NCBI GenBank assembly: GCA_905221435.1
Contig: CAJNDD010000018.1
Location: 1-37,181 of the forward strand
Reading direction: 5' to 3'
DNA from: a bacterium
Lineage (GTDB): Bacteria > Bacillota > Bacilli > Lactobacillales > Streptococcaceae
Length of the DNA stretch: 37,181 bases
Part shown: positions 24,301-32,514 of the stretch, in pieces
How positions within the stretch are numbered: the first letter of the stretch is position 1
Layout of the letters: each line of letters opens with the position of its first letter
The notes under the pieces: model-generated
What the model saw: the letters and a program-made list of their open reading frames with translations, nothing else
The model's database searches: none
What the model was told of the DNA's origin: nothing
Program-made: the position numbers and the translations under genes

Positions 24301-25796
24301 AGTCTGAAACTGGAGGCGATATGGCAACAGCGCCATTGGCCTTTGACAAGCGACCAACTCTCCTCTACTATCGTACCCAACTACCTGGCAAAGAAATCAG
24401 TAACACCTTGGCAGTAGCAATTCCTCAGGATGAGAGAAAAATTGCTGCAGTTAGCCTTGAAAAAGGGCCTAAGAAGATGGTTTACAAAGAGGGAGAAAAA
24501 CTTGACCTCAGAGGAGGCACTCTCCGTGTTCAATACGAAGGGGGACAAGCCGACGAGCTGATCAACCTTACTCACTCAGGTGTGACGGTATCTGGATACG
24601 ACGATCATCAAAAAGGGGAACAAAAGCTCGCAGTTAGCTATCTTGGACTTCCAGTAAGCGGCGACTTGAAGGTACAAGTGACAGGACAAGACCAAGCGAA
24701 ACCAAAAGAAGTAGCAGGCTTGTACATTACTCAGAAACCGAAAACGGACTATCTAGTAGGAGAGCAACTGGATCTTGCAGAAGGTCGCTTTGGCGTTCTC
24801 TATGATGATGAGACAGAAGAGACTCACAGCTTTACTGATAAAGGTGTTGAAATCACGGGCTACGATGCTCAAAAGACTGGCCGTCAAACCTTGACCTTGC
24901 ATTACAAGGGGCACACCGCTGAGTTTGATGTCTTGGTTTCTCCAAAAGCAGCTGTCAACGATGAGTACCTCAAACAAGAAATCACTGCTGCCCAAGGCCG
25001 TCAGTCAACTCTTGCCTACACCTTCTCAAGTGAGGATAAACAGGCAGCGCTAGTAGAGAAGCTCAATGCAGCGAAAACTGTAGCAGAAAATCACAATGCT
25101 AGCCAAGAAGAAGTCAACCAGGCTTTGAATGAGTTAAAACAAGCAGGAACAGACTTGGATGGAAATCAACGTTACCAAACTGCTAGAGAAGAATTGGAAG
25201 GCTTGTTGACAAAAGTTCGTGAAAAAGGTCCTCAAACTGAATTGATTGCCCAAGCAGAAGCTTTGTTAGCTTCACAAACGCCAACTCCACAAGCTTATGC
25301 GGACATGAAAGAAAAGTTGAACAAGAAACTAGCTCCCGCAGGAGAAAGTCATCATGTTGGAAGTATGGATCCAAATGAAGTGGCCCCAACGGCTGAAGCT
25401 CTCCCTGAACTAGTTATTGAAACTGAAACAACAGTCTTTGAACGTCAGGAGCGATTAAACGCTGACCTTCTCAAAGGACACCGCCGTGTTGCGCAAGCTG
25501 GAGTTGAAGGCCAAGTTCGTCATTTGGTAGAAGTGGATGCCCAAGGTAATCGCACCCTTCGTTCTACTGAAGTTCTCAAGGAAGCAATCCCAGAAATCAC
25601 CGAAGTTGGAACGAAAGAAGAGCAAGTCTCACAAACCGTAGACCAAGCGCCTTTAGCTACACCGGTAAAAGTTGAAGAAACAAGCAAAGAACTTCCAAAT
25701 ACGGGAGCGACAAGAGATGCTAGTCTAGTAGCGCTGGGACTCCTCGGAGTAATGAGTGCTTATGGACTTGTAGCTTTGAAAAAGAGAGAAGACTAA
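21339..25796 (+). CDS. endoD: Cell-wall-anchored endo-beta-N-acetylglucosaminidase (GH85, EndoD type)
   Basis: 1485 aa surface enzyme that cuts the GlcNAc-GlcNAc core of N-glycans, releasing host sugars after exoglycosidase trimming. Order: YSIRK signal (12-16; likely cleavage after ALA, residue 37); Pro/Glu-rich stretch to ~150; GH85 barrel (~220-560) with the catalytic pair N310/E312 in FINQETTG; a jelly-roll, carbohydrate-binding-like module (~560-685); an Fn3-like module (~690-780); a second discoidin-like module (~800-940); two Big_3-type Ig-like domains (~1045-1117 and 1127-1200); a FIVAR-like helical part (~1205-1340); a G5 domain (~1363-1425); and sortase signal LPNTG (1452-1456) with hydrophobic tail and KKRED. 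AGGAGG before the ATG. I recall the pneumococcal enzyme as somewhat longer. Confidence 0.95.
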   Translation: MKDLFFEKRCRYSIRKLSIGACSLMIGSALFASPALAEQVTVPDPAANTSAQATSANESTNPDTAAIEKQLSETENKVAEQPISENTPAITDLVNEKEEAKPALTEKSEKTAQPTEKVEVKPEEAPQVAEKKADKPTLADVPKNEEKSLRPKEIKFDTWEDLLKWEPGAREDDPINRSSVELAKRHRGQLVNEKASRRAKVQALANTNSKAKDHASVGGEEFKAYAFDYWQYLDSMVFWEGLVPTPDVIDAGHRNGVPVYGTLFFNWSNSIADQEKFAAALKQDEDGTFPIARKLVDLAKYYGFDGYFINQETTGELVEPLGEKMRQFMLYTKEYAAKVNHPIKYAWYDAMTYKYGRYHEDGLGDYNYQFMQKEGDKVPADQFFANFNWNKEKNDHSVEMAKWLERSQYDVFAGLELQQGGSYKTKVKWDALLDEKGKLRLSLGLFAPDTITSLGKTGEDYHKNEDIFFTGYQGDPTAQKPADKEWYGIANLVADHTPAVGRTFTTSFNTGHGRKWFVDGKVSKDSEWNYRSVSGVLPTWRWWQTSTGEKLRAEYDFTDAYNGGNSLKFSGDVAGKTDQDVNLYSTKLEVTEKTKLRVAHKGGKGSKVYMAFSTTPDYKFEDADAWKELTLSDDWKNEEFDLSSLAGKTIYAVKLFFEHEGAVKDYQFNLGQLTISDNHQAPQAPTGLSVVKQSLKNAQEAEAVVQFAGNQDADFYEVYEKDGDNWRLLTGSSASTIYLPKVSRSANATGRTQELKVVAVGKNGLRSEAATASFNWGMTVQDTTLPRPLAENIVPGAKVIGSTFPNTEGGEGIEGMLNGTITSLSDKWSSAQLSGSVDIRLTKPRTIVRWVMDHAGAGGESVNDGLMNTKDFDLYYKDTDGEWKLAKEVRGNKAHVTDITLDKPITAQDWRLHVITSDNGTPWKAIRIYNWKMYETLDTESQNIPMAKVAARSLGNHQVQLGFSAVPAGATITVYDKADSKTPIATLKSETGGDMATAPLAFDKRPTLLYYRTQLPGKEISNTLAVAIPQDERKIAAVSLEKGPKKMVYKEGEKLDLRGGTLRVQYEGGQADELINLTHSGVTVSGYDDHQKGEQKLAVSYLGLPVSGDLKVQVTGQDQAKPKEVAGLYITQKPKTDYLVGEQLDLAEGRFGVLYDDETEETHSFTDKGVEITGYDAQKTGRQTLTLHYKGHTAEFDVLVSPKAAVNDEYLKQEITAAQGRQSTLAYTFSSEDKQAALVEKLNAAKTVAENHNASQEEVNQALNELKQAGTDLDGNQRYQTAREELEGLLTKVREKGPQTELIAQAEALLASQTPTPQAYADMKEKLNKKLAPAGESHHVGSMDPNEVAPTAEALPELVIETETTVFERQERLNADLLKGHRRVAQAGVEGQVRHLVEVDAQGNRTLRSTEVLKEAIPEITEVGTKEEQVSQTVDQAPLATPVKVEETSKELPNTGATRDASLVALGLLGVMSAYGLVALKKRED

Positions 25797-25835
25797 TCGG
25801 ATTTACGAATCTTGAATTTTCTCATAAAAACTAAA

Positions 25836-25873
25836 AAACAAGGTTTGACTGAAGATCGGTCAGGCCTTGTTTT
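25836..25873 (+). terminator. endoD terminator
   Basis: AACAAGG and CCTTGTT arms, extended inward by TGAC/GTCA with a few mismatches, followed by TTTT; about 40 bp after the endoD stop. Confidence 0.75.
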
Positions 25874-26001
25874 AACTAGTTTTTCTTGCATTAATTAGTT
25901 ATTTGGCAAGTTTTTTCTAGTTTTAATTTTAAAAAAGTAGTTTCAGTTGCAAGAATGAACTCGAAAAGTTTAGGGTTTTGCTATCTCTTTTGTTGATTTT
26001 G

Positions 26002-26010
26002 TGATATAAT
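26002..26010 (+). promoter_or_regulatory. pgk promoter (extended -10)
   Basis: TGATATAAT with TATAAT at 26005-26010, 33 nt before the pgk start; no clear -35, as is common for extended -10 promoters in streptococci. AAGGAG follows as ribosome site. Confidence 0.65.
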
Positions 26011-26043
26011 TAACACGTATAAAAAAAGAAGGAGTCATATCTA

Positions 26044-27243
26044 ATGGCAAAATTGACTGTTAAAGACGTTGACTTGAAAGGGAAAAAAGTTCTCGTTCGT
26101 GTTGACTTCAACGTACCTGTTAAAGATGGCGTGATTACTAATGACAACCGTATCACTGCAGCTCTTCCAACTATCAAGTACATCCTTGAACAAGGTGGAC
26201 GTGCAATCCTCTTCTCTCACCTTGGCCGTGTAAAAGAAGAAGCAGACAAAGCTGGTAAATCACTTGCTCCTGTAGCTGCTGACTTGGCTGCTAAATTGGG
26301 ACAAGAAGTTAAATTTATCCCAGGTGTTACACGTGGTGCTGAATTGGAAGCCGCTGTTAACGCTCTTGAAGATGGACAAGTTCTCTTGGTTGAAAACACT
26401 CGTTTCGAAGATGTTGATGGCAAGAAAGAATCTAAAAACGATCCTGAACTTGGTAAATACTGGGCATCACTTGGAGATGGTATCTTCGTAAACGATGCAT
26501 TCGGTACAGCTCACCGTGCACACGCATCTAACGTTGGTATATCAGCAAACGTTGAAAAAGCAGTTGCTGGTTTCCTTCTTGAAAACGAAATTGCCTACAT
26601 CCAAGAAGCAGTTGAAGCTCCAGAACGTCCATTCGTAGCTATCCTTGGTGGTTCAAAAGTTTCAGACAAGATCGGTGTTATCGAAAACTTGCTTGAAAAA
26701 GCTGATAAAGTCCTTATCGGTGGTGGTATGACTTACACATTCTACAAAGCTCAAGGTATCGAAATCGGTAACTCACTTGTAGAAGAAGACAAATTGGATG
26801 TTGCAAAAGCTCTTCTTGAAAAAGCAAACGGTAAATTGATCTTGCCAGTTGACTCAAAAGAAGCTAATGCTTTTGCTGACTACACTGAAGTGAAAGACAC
26901 TGAAGGTGAAGCAGTGGATCCAGGCTTCCTTGGTTTGGATATCGGTCCAAAATCTATCGCTAAATTTGACGAAGCTTTGACTGGTGCGAAAACAGTTGTA
27001 TGGAACGGACCTATGGGTGTATTTGAAAACCCTGACTTCCAAGCTGGTACAATCGGTGTCATGGACGCTATCGTGAAACAACCAGGTGTGAAATCAATCA
27101 TCGGTGGTGGTGACTCAGCTGCTGCAGCCATCAACCTTGGCCGTGCAGACAAGTTCTCATGGATTAGTACGGGCGGAGGCGCTTCTATGGAGCTTCTTGA
27201 AGGTAAAGTATTGCCAGGATTGGCTGCACTTACAGAAAAATAA
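26044..27243 (+). CDS. pgk: Phosphoglycerate kinase
   Basis: 399 aa, normal length. Glycolytic enzyme converting 1,3-bisphosphoglycerate and ADP to 3-phosphoglycerate and ATP. Substrate site [11 protein letters not shown] and SHLGRVK in the N-terminal domain; [13 protein letters not shown]; nucleotide domain [18 protein letters not shown] and the ATP-binding GGGDSAAA. The codon use is strongly biased, as expected for a highly expressed gene. Monocistronic with its own promoter and terminator. Confidence 0.98.
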   Translation: MAKLTVKDVDLKGKKVLVRVDFNVPVKDGVITNDNRITAALPTIKYILEQGGRAILFSHLGRVKEEADKAGKSLAPVAADLAAKLGQEVKFIPGVTRGAELEAAVNALEDGQVLLVENTRFEDVDGKKESKNDPELGKYWASLGDGIFVNDAFGTAHRAHASNVGISANVEKAVAGFLLENEIAYIQEAVEAPERPFVAILGGSKVSDKIGVIENLLEKADKVLIGGGMTYTFYKAQGIEIGNSLVEEDKLDVAKALLEKANGKLILPVDSKEANAFADYTEVKDTEGEAVDPGFLGLDIGPKSIAKFDEALTGAKTVVWNGPMGVFENPDFQAGTIGVMDAIVKQPGVKSIIGGGDSAAAAINLGRADKFSWISTGGGASMELLEGKVLPGLAALTEK

Positions 27244-27264
27244 GCTTTCTTAAACGAAACGATG

Positions 27265-27292
27265 AAAAGAGGAACTCTGTTTCCTCTTTTTT
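27265..27292 (+). terminator. pgk terminator
   Basis: AAAAGAGGAA (27265-27274) and TTCCTCTTTT with a 6-nt loop and trailing Ts, 22 bp after the stop codon. Confidence 0.9.
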
Positions 27293-27349
27293 ATAGCCTA
27301 AATTAAAAACGCTTCCTATTGATTTTGGCTCATAAAATTATCGAATTTA

Positions 27350-27358
27350 TGTTAGAAT
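27350..27358 (+). promoter_or_regulatory. Promoter of the FUSC-like gene (extended -10)
   Basis: TGTTAGAAT with TAGAAT at 27353-27358, about 20 nt before the start codon; no clear -35. Confidence 0.45.
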
Positions 27359-27378
27359 GGTAGTAGAAAGTTGAGATT

Positions 27379-27906
27379 ATGGGTTATTTTAAAAAATATA
27401 AATTTGATAAGTCACAGTTTAAGCTTGGTCTACGAACCTTTAAAACCGGAATTGCTGTTTTTTTAGTTCTCTTGATTTTTGGATTCTTTGGTTGGAAGGG
27501 ACTGCAAATCGGGGCTTTAACAGCAGTCTTTAGTTTGAGAGAAAGTTTTGATAAGAGTGTCCATTTTGGAACTTCACGTATCTTAGGAAATAGCATTGGA
27601 GGTTTTTACGCTCTTGTCTTTTTCTTCTTAAACACTTTATTTCATGGAGCCTTTTGGGTAACCTTACTAGTTGTTCCGATTTGCACCATGTTAACCATTA
27701 TGACAAATGTTGCCATGAACAATAAGGCGGGAGTTATTGGTGGTGTAGCAGCTATGTTGATCATTACCCTATCAATACCGAGTGGAGAAACATTTTTGTA
27801 CGTGTTTGCTCGTGTATTTGAAACTTTTATGGGTGTTTTTGTGGCAATACTCGTGAATTATGATATTGATCGCTTCAGAAATCTTTTTGAGAAAAAAAGC
27901 AAATAA
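27379..27906 (+). CDS. FUSC/aromatic acid exporter-like membrane protein (DUF939 type)
   Basis: 175 aa. A basic N-terminus is followed by about five hydrophobic segments (~26-46, 48-60, 75-90, 92-120, 125-165). The repeated pattern GLRTFKTGIAVFLVLLIF, then LGNSIGGFYALVFFF and KAGVIGGVAAMLIITL, is typical of the ArAE/FUSC N-terminal module. No long soluble domain, so it is a short version. Function unknown; small-molecule export is a family-level guess. It lies between pgk and glnR, as I recall from pneumococcus. The GlnR operator begins right after its stop codon. Confidence 0.8.
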   Translation: MGYFKKYKFDKSQFKLGLRTFKTGIAVFLVLLIFGFFGWKGLQIGALTAVFSLRESFDKSVHFGTSRILGNSIGGFYALVFFFLNTLFHGAFWVTLLVVPICTMLTIMTNVAMNNKAGVIGGVAAMLIITLSIPSGETFLYVFARVFETFMGVFVAILVNYDIDRFRNLFEKKSK

Positions 27907-27923
27907 TGTTACATTTTGTGACA
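27907..27923 (+). promoter_or_regulatory. GlnR operator upstream of glnRA
   Basis: TGTTACATTTTGTGACA fits TGTNA-N7-TNACA exactly. It lies 7 bp upstream of the glnR -35 hexamer, indicating nitrogen-dependent autoregulation of glnRA by GlnR with glutamine synthetase. Confidence 0.92.
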
Positions 27924-27930
27924 TTATTCG

Positions 27931-27959
27931 TTGACGTTTGTCTTTTTTTAGACTATAAT
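27931..27959 (+). promoter_or_regulatory. glnRA promoter
   Basis: TTGACG (27931-27936), 17-nt spacer, TATAAT (27954-27959), 23 nt before the glnR start codon. Confidence 0.9.
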
Positions 27960-27982
27960 AGACAGGAAGAAGGAAATTGTAA

Positions 27983-28342
27983 ATGAAGGAAAGAGAATTT
28001 CGCCGAAATATGGCTGTTTTTCCTATCGGCAGTGTTATGAAATTGACCGACCTCTCGGCGCGTCAGATTCGTTATTATGAAGATCAAGAGTTGATAAAGC
28101 CTGATCGAAACGAAGGGAACCGTCGCATGTATTCTTTGAATGACATGGATCGTTTGCTTGAAATCAAAGATTACATTTCTGAAGGTTTCAATATCGCTGC
28201 CATTAAGAAGAAATATGCTGAACGCGAGGCGAAGTCCAAGAAAGCCGTGAGTCAGACGGAAGTGCGTCGCGCACTTCACAATGAACTCCTCCAGCAGGGA
28301 CGCTTTGCTTCAGCGCAGTCCCCCTTTGGTCGTCGCGGTTAG
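27983..28342 (+). CDS. glnR: MerR-family nitrogen regulator GlnR
   Basis: 119 aa. N-terminal MerR-type winged helix (FPIGSVMKLTDLSARQIRYYEDQELIKPDRNEGNRRMYSLNDMDRL, shown in full only by position 13-57) and a short C-terminal tail (FASAQSPFGRRG) of the type that senses feedback-inhibited glutamine synthetase. Represses glutamine uptake and synthesis genes when glutamine is plentiful. Preceded by GGAAGAAGGAAA. glnA follows after 36 bp; the operator and promoter lie immediately upstream. Confidence 0.94.
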   Translation: MKEREFRRNMAVFPIGSVMKLTDLSARQIRYYEDQELIKPDRNEGNRRMYSLNDMDRLLEIKDYISEGFNIAAIKKKYAEREAKSKKAVSQTEVRRALHNELLQQGRFASAQSPFGRRG

Positions 28343-28378
28343 GCAATCGCAAGTAGTCATATATTAAGGAGAAAACCC

Positions 28379-29725
28379 ATGCCAATCACAGCTGCAGATA
28401 TTCATCGTGAAGTCAAGGAAAAAAATGTTACCTTTATCCGTCTCATGTTTTCAGATATTCTGGGAACTATGAAAAACGTCGAAATTCCTGCTACAGATGA
28501 ACAGTTAGACAAGGTCTTGTCAAATAAAGCTATGTTTGATGGATCTTCTATTGAAGGTTTTGTACGTATCAATGAGTCAGATATGTACTTGTACCCAGAC
28601 TTGGATACATGGACAGTCTTCCCTTGGGGAGATGAAAATGGAAGTGTTGCAGGTCTGATCTGTGATGTCTATACAACAGAAGGCGAACCGTTTGCAGGTG
28701 ACCCTCGTGGCAATCTGAAGCGTGCCCTTCGTCATATGGAAGAAGTAGGATTCAAATCCTTCAACCTTGGTCCAGAGCCAGAATTCTTCCTATTTAAGCT
28801 GGATGAAAATGGAGACCCAACACTTGAAGTAAATGACAAGGGTGGTTACTTTGATTTGGCACCTACTGACCTTGCAGACAATACGCGTCGTGAAATCGTT
28901 AATGTCTTGACCAAAATGGGATTTGAAGTAGAAGCAAGTCACCACGAGGTTGCGGTTGGACAACATGAGATTGACTTCAAGTATGATGAAGTCCTCCGTG
29001 CCTGTGACAAGATTCAAATTTTTAAACTCGTTGTTAAAACCATTGCTCGTAAACATGGTCTTTACGCAACCTTTATGGCGAAACCGAAATTTGGTATTGC
29101 CGGATCAGGCATGCACTGTAATATGTCCTTGTTTGATGCAGAAGGAAACAATGCCTTCTTTGATCCAAATGATCCAAAAGGAATGCAGTTGTCTGAAACG
29201 GCCTACCATTTCCTTGGTGGTTTGATCAAGCATGCTTACAACTATACTGCCATCATGAACCCAACGGTTAACTCCTACAAACGTTTGGTTCCAGGTTATG
29301 AAGCGCCTGTTTACATTGCTTGGGCTGGTCGTAATCGCTCGCCACTTGTGCGCGTACCGGCTTCACGTGGTATGGGAACTCGTCTTGAGTTGCGCTCAGT
29401 AGACCCAATGGCAAACCCATATATCGCTATGGCTGTTCTTTTGGAAGTTGGTTTGCATGGTATTGAAAACAAAATCGAAGCACCAGCTCCTATCGAAGAG
29501 AATATCTACATCATGACAGCAGAAGAGCGTAAGGAAGCTGGAATCACTGATCTTCCATCAACTCTTCACAATGCTTTGAAAGCTTTGACTGAGGATGACG
29601 TGGTCAAGGCAGCCCTAGGTGAACACATCTACACTAGCTTCCTTGAAGCCAAACGTATCGAGTGGGCTAGCTATGCAACCTTTGTTTCACAATGGGAAGT
29701 TGATAACTATCTAGACCTTTACTAA
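28379..29725 (+). CDS. glnA: Glutamine synthetase, type I
   Basis: 448 aa GSI-alpha enzyme making glutamine from glutamate, ammonia and ATP. Motifs: [13 protein letters not shown], the metal-site region [37 protein letters not shown] and NRSPLVRVP. The length and lack of an adenylylation loop fit the feedback-inhibited Gram-positive form, which also serves as GlnR's glutamine sensor. AAGGAG before the ATG. Terminator 10 bp after the stop. Confidence 0.97.
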   Translation: MPITAADIHREVKEKNVTFIRLMFSDILGTMKNVEIPATDEQLDKVLSNKAMFDGSSIEGFVRINESDMYLYPDLDTWTVFPWGDENGSVAGLICDVYTTEGEPFAGDPRGNLKRALRHMEEVGFKSFNLGPEPEFFLFKLDENGDPTLEVNDKGGYFDLAPTDLADNTRREIVNVLTKMGFEVEASHHEVAVGQHEIDFKYDEVLRACDKIQIFKLVVKTIARKHGLYATFMAKPKFGIAGSGMHCNMSLFDAEGNNAFFDPNDPKGMQLSETAYHFLGGLIKHAYNYTAIMNPTVNSYKRLVPGYEAPVYIAWAGRNRSPLVRVPASRGMGTRLELRSVDPMANPYIAMAVLLEVGLHGIENKIEAPAPIEENIYIMTAEERKEAGITDLPSTLHNALKALTEDDVVKAALGEHIYTSFLEAKRIEWASYATFVSQWEVDNYLDLY

Positions 29726-29734
29726 TATAGAAGA

Positions 29735-29760
29735 AAGATTGCCGGAGGGCGGTCTTTTTT
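29735..29760 (+). terminator. glnRA terminator
   Basis: AAGATTGCC and GGCGGTCTT pair (with G-U pairs) around a short loop, followed by TTTTTT. Confidence 0.8.
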
Positions 29761-29761
29761 C

Positions 29762-29790
29762 TTGCGTTTTATATCGAGGTGTGATATAGT
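29762..29790 (+). promoter_or_regulatory. Promoter of the padR cassette
   Basis: TTGCGT (29762-29767), 17-nt spacer, TATAGT (29785-29790), about 48 nt before the padR start; AGGAGG is the ribosome site. The -10 is covered by the inverted repeat below. Confidence 0.6.
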
Positions 29791-29815
29791 TTATATAACG
29801 AAGTGCGATATATCG
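29771..29815 (+). promoter_or_regulatory. Inverted repeats at the padR promoter (candidate autoregulatory operators)
   Basis: ATATC-N7-GATAT (29771-29787) overlaps the -10, and the perfect palindrome CGATATATCG (29806-29815) lies just downstream. Both share the ATATC/GATAT half-site, as expected for a dimeric repressor such as the PadR encoded next. Confidence 0.5.
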
Positions 29816-29838
29816 AACTAAATAGGAGGTGTGGTTAA

Positions 29839-30159
29839 ATGGAATTAACAGATAAGATCAGGCGTGTTTACCTTCCCATGACCGAAACGGGTTTTTATAT
29901 CTTGTTTTGTCTACAAAGGGAACGTCATGGTTATAGTATTACTCAAAAGGTCAAGGAGATGACAGATTCCCAAGTTTCGATTAGTCCTGGAACCATGTAT
30001 GGGACCTTGTCAAAGATGGAAAAGGATGGCTTGATTTTCTTTGTCCGAGAAGAGGAGAAACGGAAAATCTATCAGATAACAGATTTGGGACGAAAAGTCT
30101 TAGGTATTGAATTGAAACGTATTGAACGCCTCTATAGAAACAGTCTGGGGGAAGGATGA
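29839..30159 (+). CDS. PadR-family transcriptional regulator
   Basis: 106 aa PadR winged-helix protein: FYILFCLQRERHGYSITQKVKEM, SPGTMYGTLSKMEKDGLI and KIYQITDLGRKVL are the helix-turn-helix and wing of the family; the short C-terminal helix would dimerise. PadR proteins of this size usually repress their own operon. The stop overlaps the next ATG (ATGATG, 30156-30161). Probably a local regulator of the two DUF2812 genes that follow. Confidence 0.9.
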   Translation: MELTDKIRRVYLPMTETGFYILFCLQRERHGYSITQKVKEMTDSQVSISPGTMYGTLSKMEKDGLIFFVREEEKRKIYQITDLGRKVLGIELKRIERLYRNSLGEG

Positions 30160-30734
30160 TGGAAAAGAAGGTTGTTTATAGAATTGCTACCATTGCGGAT
30201 TATGATAGAGAGGCTTTATATCTTAGAAAAATGCATGCTAAGGGTTGGAAACTTAAGGAAGTGAGCTGCTCTAGCTTAGTAGTTGCGGTTAAGTATACTT
30301 TTGAAAAGTGCCAACCGGAGCAGGTGTCTTATCAGTTGGACTTTTATCCCATGAAAAAATCAGAGAGAGCCTCCTATTTACAACTTTTTAAAGATTGTGG
30401 CTGGGAACATATTACAGATTATAATGGTTTTTCCTACTTTAGAAAGCTTCATTCTGGAATTGAGTTGGATACTGAGTTTGAAATCTATAATGACGCTACT
30501 GGGAAGTTAGCCATGGTCAAACGGATTTTAATAATGCGGATGCTTCCTATTTTGCTTCTCTTTTCAGCTCTAATACCGATTTTCTCAAAGTTTGTCAGTG
30601 GAGGTAATTCTTTCAGTTGGGAAGTATTTTTGATTTTCATAATAGATTGGGTTTTATTGATAGTTTTTGCGATTCAGATTTCTTATATTTTTTGGAGATT
30701 GTTCCAAAAATGGCATGAATTGTCTGATAAATGA
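30156..30734 (+). CDS. DUF2812 membrane protein, copy 1
   Basis: 192 aa. The N-terminal ~110 residues are a DUF2812 domain (VYRIATIADYDREALYLRKMHAKGW, then FEKCQPEQVSYQLDFYP and FKDCGWEHI). Two transmembrane segments follow (about 126-146 and 155-178) before a charged tail. The first codons overlap the padR stop; translation may begin at either of two adjacent ATGs. PadR-DUF2812 pairs are common in Firmicutes, but no molecular function is established. AT-rich relative to glnA and hrcA on either side. Confidence 0.82.
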   Translation: MMEKKVVYRIATIADYDREALYLRKMHAKGWKLKEVSCSSLVVAVKYTFEKCQPEQVSYQLDFYPMKKSERASYLQLFKDCGWEHITDYNGFSYFRKLHSGIELDTEFEIYNDATGKLAMVKRILIMRMLPILLLFSALIPIFSKFVSGGNSFSWEVFLIFIIDWVLLIVFAIQISYIFWRLFQKWHELSDK

Positions 30735-30768
30735 AATAATACGTGTGTTCTATTTTGGAGGAAAAGTC

Positions 30769-31281
30769 ATGAAAAGCAAAGTACAATTTCGGATTTTTAC
30801 AATAGTTGATTTAGACAAGAAAGAAGAATATTTACATGAGATGCACTTGAAAGGCTGGAGATATAGAACTAGTCGTTTTGGTTTTTTCTATTTTGAGCAA
30901 TGTCAACCGGATGATGTCATCTACCATATCTATGATACTCGCCATCTTAAAAAGTATAAGCATGAACTACAAAATTTTAAAAATAGAGGTTGGGAATTGA
31001 TAGAAAGTGGTTCTTGTTTGATTCTTCGTAAATCGTCTTCAGATATACTTCCAGAGGATCAAGTCTATATGATTAATGGTCTTGGATGGGAAGTTATGCG
31101 GTCTAGACTTCGTTCCTGTACAGCTGCTTTCTCAGGTGGTTTTGTTGTTTGTATGAGTTTGTATCGAGAAAATTTGTTTCAGTCTTTTTTTTTCATTTTC
31201 GTTTTATACGCTTGCTTAATTTCTTATCTAATCTATGGTTTTTTCAGACTTAAAAGGAAATACCAAGTAGATAAAAAATAA
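30769..31281 (+). CDS. DUF2812 membrane protein, copy 2
   Basis: 170 aa from ATG 30769, chosen because GGAGG stands 8 nt upstream; an in-frame extension to 30667 would run into copy 1. Same design as copy 1: DUF2812 domain (VQFRIFTIVDLDKKEEYLHEMHLKGW; FEQCQPDDVIYHIYD; FKNRGWELI) and two C-terminal hydrophobic segments (about 112-132 and 136-157). The two proteins are diverged paralogues from an old tandem duplication. Probably co-regulated by the PadR protein. Confidence 0.82.
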   Translation: MKSKVQFRIFTIVDLDKKEEYLHEMHLKGWRYRTSRFGFFYFEQCQPDDVIYHIYDTRHLKKYKHELQNFKNRGWELIESGSCLILRKSSSDILPEDQVYMINGLGWEVMRSRLRSCTAAFSGGFVVCMSLYRENLFQSFFFIFVLYACLISYLIYGFFRLKRKYQVDKK

Positions 31282-31305
31282 GTTTCTAGGTCTTCAGACT
31301 GATTT

Positions 31306-31332
31306 TTAGCACTCTTGGTAAAAGAGTGCTAA
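31306..31332 (+). promoter_or_regulatory. CIRCE operator 1 (HrcA)
   Basis: TTAGCACTC, 9 nt, GAGTGCTAA: a perfect CIRCE element 17 bp upstream of the -35. Confidence 0.97.
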
Positions 31333-31349
31333 TTTTTTAAATTTTTGTC

Positions 31350-31377
31350 TTGACATTCTCTTTCAAGGGTGTATAAT
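31350..31377 (+). promoter_or_regulatory. hrcA operon promoter
   Basis: TTGACA (31350-31355), 16-nt spacer, TATAAT (31372-31377); both hexamers are perfect sigma-A matches, flanked by two CIRCE operators. Confidence 0.93.
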
Positions 31378-31388
31378 AGAATCATGAG

Positions 31389-31415
31389 TTAGCACTTGAA
31401 TGTATAGAGTGCTAA
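31389..31415 (+). promoter_or_regulatory. CIRCE operator 2 (HrcA)
   Basis: TTAGCACTT, 9 nt, GAGTGCTAA: CIRCE with one mismatch in the left arm, starting 11 bp after the -10, in the transcribed leader. Confidence 0.95.
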
Positions 31416-31441
31416 TCGATCAGACAGAGAGGAGTGATGAA

Positions 31442-32476
31442 ATGGTTACAGAGCGTCAGCAGGATATTTTAAATCTGATTATTGACATCTTTACCAAAAC
31501 GCATGAACCTGTCGGATCCAAAGCCTTGCAAGAGTCTATTAACTCTAGCAGTGCAACCATTCGTAATGATATGGCGGCTTTAGAAAAGCAAGGTTTGCTT
31601 GAGAAAGCTCATACTTCCAGTGGTCGGATGCCAAGTGTTGCTGGTTTTCAGTACTATGTGAAACACTCACTGGATTTTGACCGACTGGCTGAAAATGAGG
31701 TCTATGAGATTGTCAAAGCCTTTGATCAGGAATTCTTCAAACTGGAGGATATTCTACAAGAGGCTGCTAATGTCTTGACAGACTTGAGTGGCTATACGGT
31801 AGTAGCACTGGATGTTGAGCCGAGCAGGCAACGGTTGACAGCCTTTGATATCGTTGTTCTAGGGCAACATACAGCCTTGGCAGTATTTACCCTAGACGAG
31901 TCGCGAACGGTTACCAGTCAGTTTTTGATTCCAAGGAACTTCTTGCAGGAGGATTTGCTGAAACTGAAGAGCATCATTCAGGAACGTTTCCTCGGTCACA
32001 CCGTTCTAGATATTCACTACAAGATTCGGACGGAGATTCCACAGATTATCCAGCGTTACTTTACAACAACAGATAATGTTATCGATCTCTTTGAACACAT
32101 CTTTAAGGAAATGTTCAACGAAAACATTGTGGTGGCGGGCAAGGTCAATCTTTTGAATTTTGCCAATCTCGCAGCCTATCAGTTCTTTGACCAACCACAG
32201 AAAGTGGCTCTGGAGATTCGTGAAGGTCTGCATGAAGAACAGATGCAAAATGTCCGTGTTGCAGATAGTCAAGAGTCTTGTTTGGCAGATCTAGCAGTGA
32301 TTAGCAGTAAATTCCTCATTCCTTATCGAGGTTTTGGAATTTTGGCGATTATCGGTCCGGTCAATCTGGATTACCAGCAATTGGTCAATCAACTCAATGT
32401 TGTCAATCGAGTCCTAACTATGAAACTCACAGATTTCTACCGCTATTTGAGTAGTAATCACTATGAGGTGAGTTGA
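31442..32476 (+). CDS. hrcA: Heat-inducible transcription repressor HrcA
   Basis: 344 aa from ATG 31442, which has AGGAG 9 nt upstream and gives the usual length; an ATG at 31400 is inside CIRCE 2. N-terminal winged helix ([48 protein letters not shown]) and a GAF-like dimerisation core. Binds CIRCE and represses chaperone genes; its activity depends on GroEL in related bacteria. First gene of hrcA-grpE-dnaK. Confidence 0.96.
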   Translation: MVTERQQDILNLIIDIFTKTHEPVGSKALQESINSSSATIRNDMAALEKQGLLEKAHTSSGRMPSVAGFQYYVKHSLDFDRLAENEVYEIVKAFDQEFFKLEDILQEAANVLTDLSGYTVVALDVEPSRQRLTAFDIVVLGQHTALAVFTLDESRTVTSQFLIPRNFLQEDLLKLKSIIQERFLGHTVLDIHYKIRTEIPQIIQRYFTTTDNVIDLFEHIFKEMFNENIVVAGKVNLLNFANLAAYQFFDQPQKVALEIREGLHEEQMQNVRVADSQESCLADLAVISSKFLIPYRGFGILAIIGPVNLDYQQLVNQLNVVNRVLTMKLTDFYRYLSSNHYEVS

Positions 32477-32514
32477 ACATGAAATTACACAAATTCCTAA
32501 AAAGGAGGCGAAAA

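Noticed and set aside
31400..31441. Longer HrcA start at ATG 31400
   Set aside because: It lies inside the second CIRCE element with no ribosome site; the start at 31442 has AGGAG and gives the normal length.
32473..32514. Longer GrpE start
   Set aside because: The AAAGGAGG site and acidic GrpE N-terminus both indicate ATG 32515.
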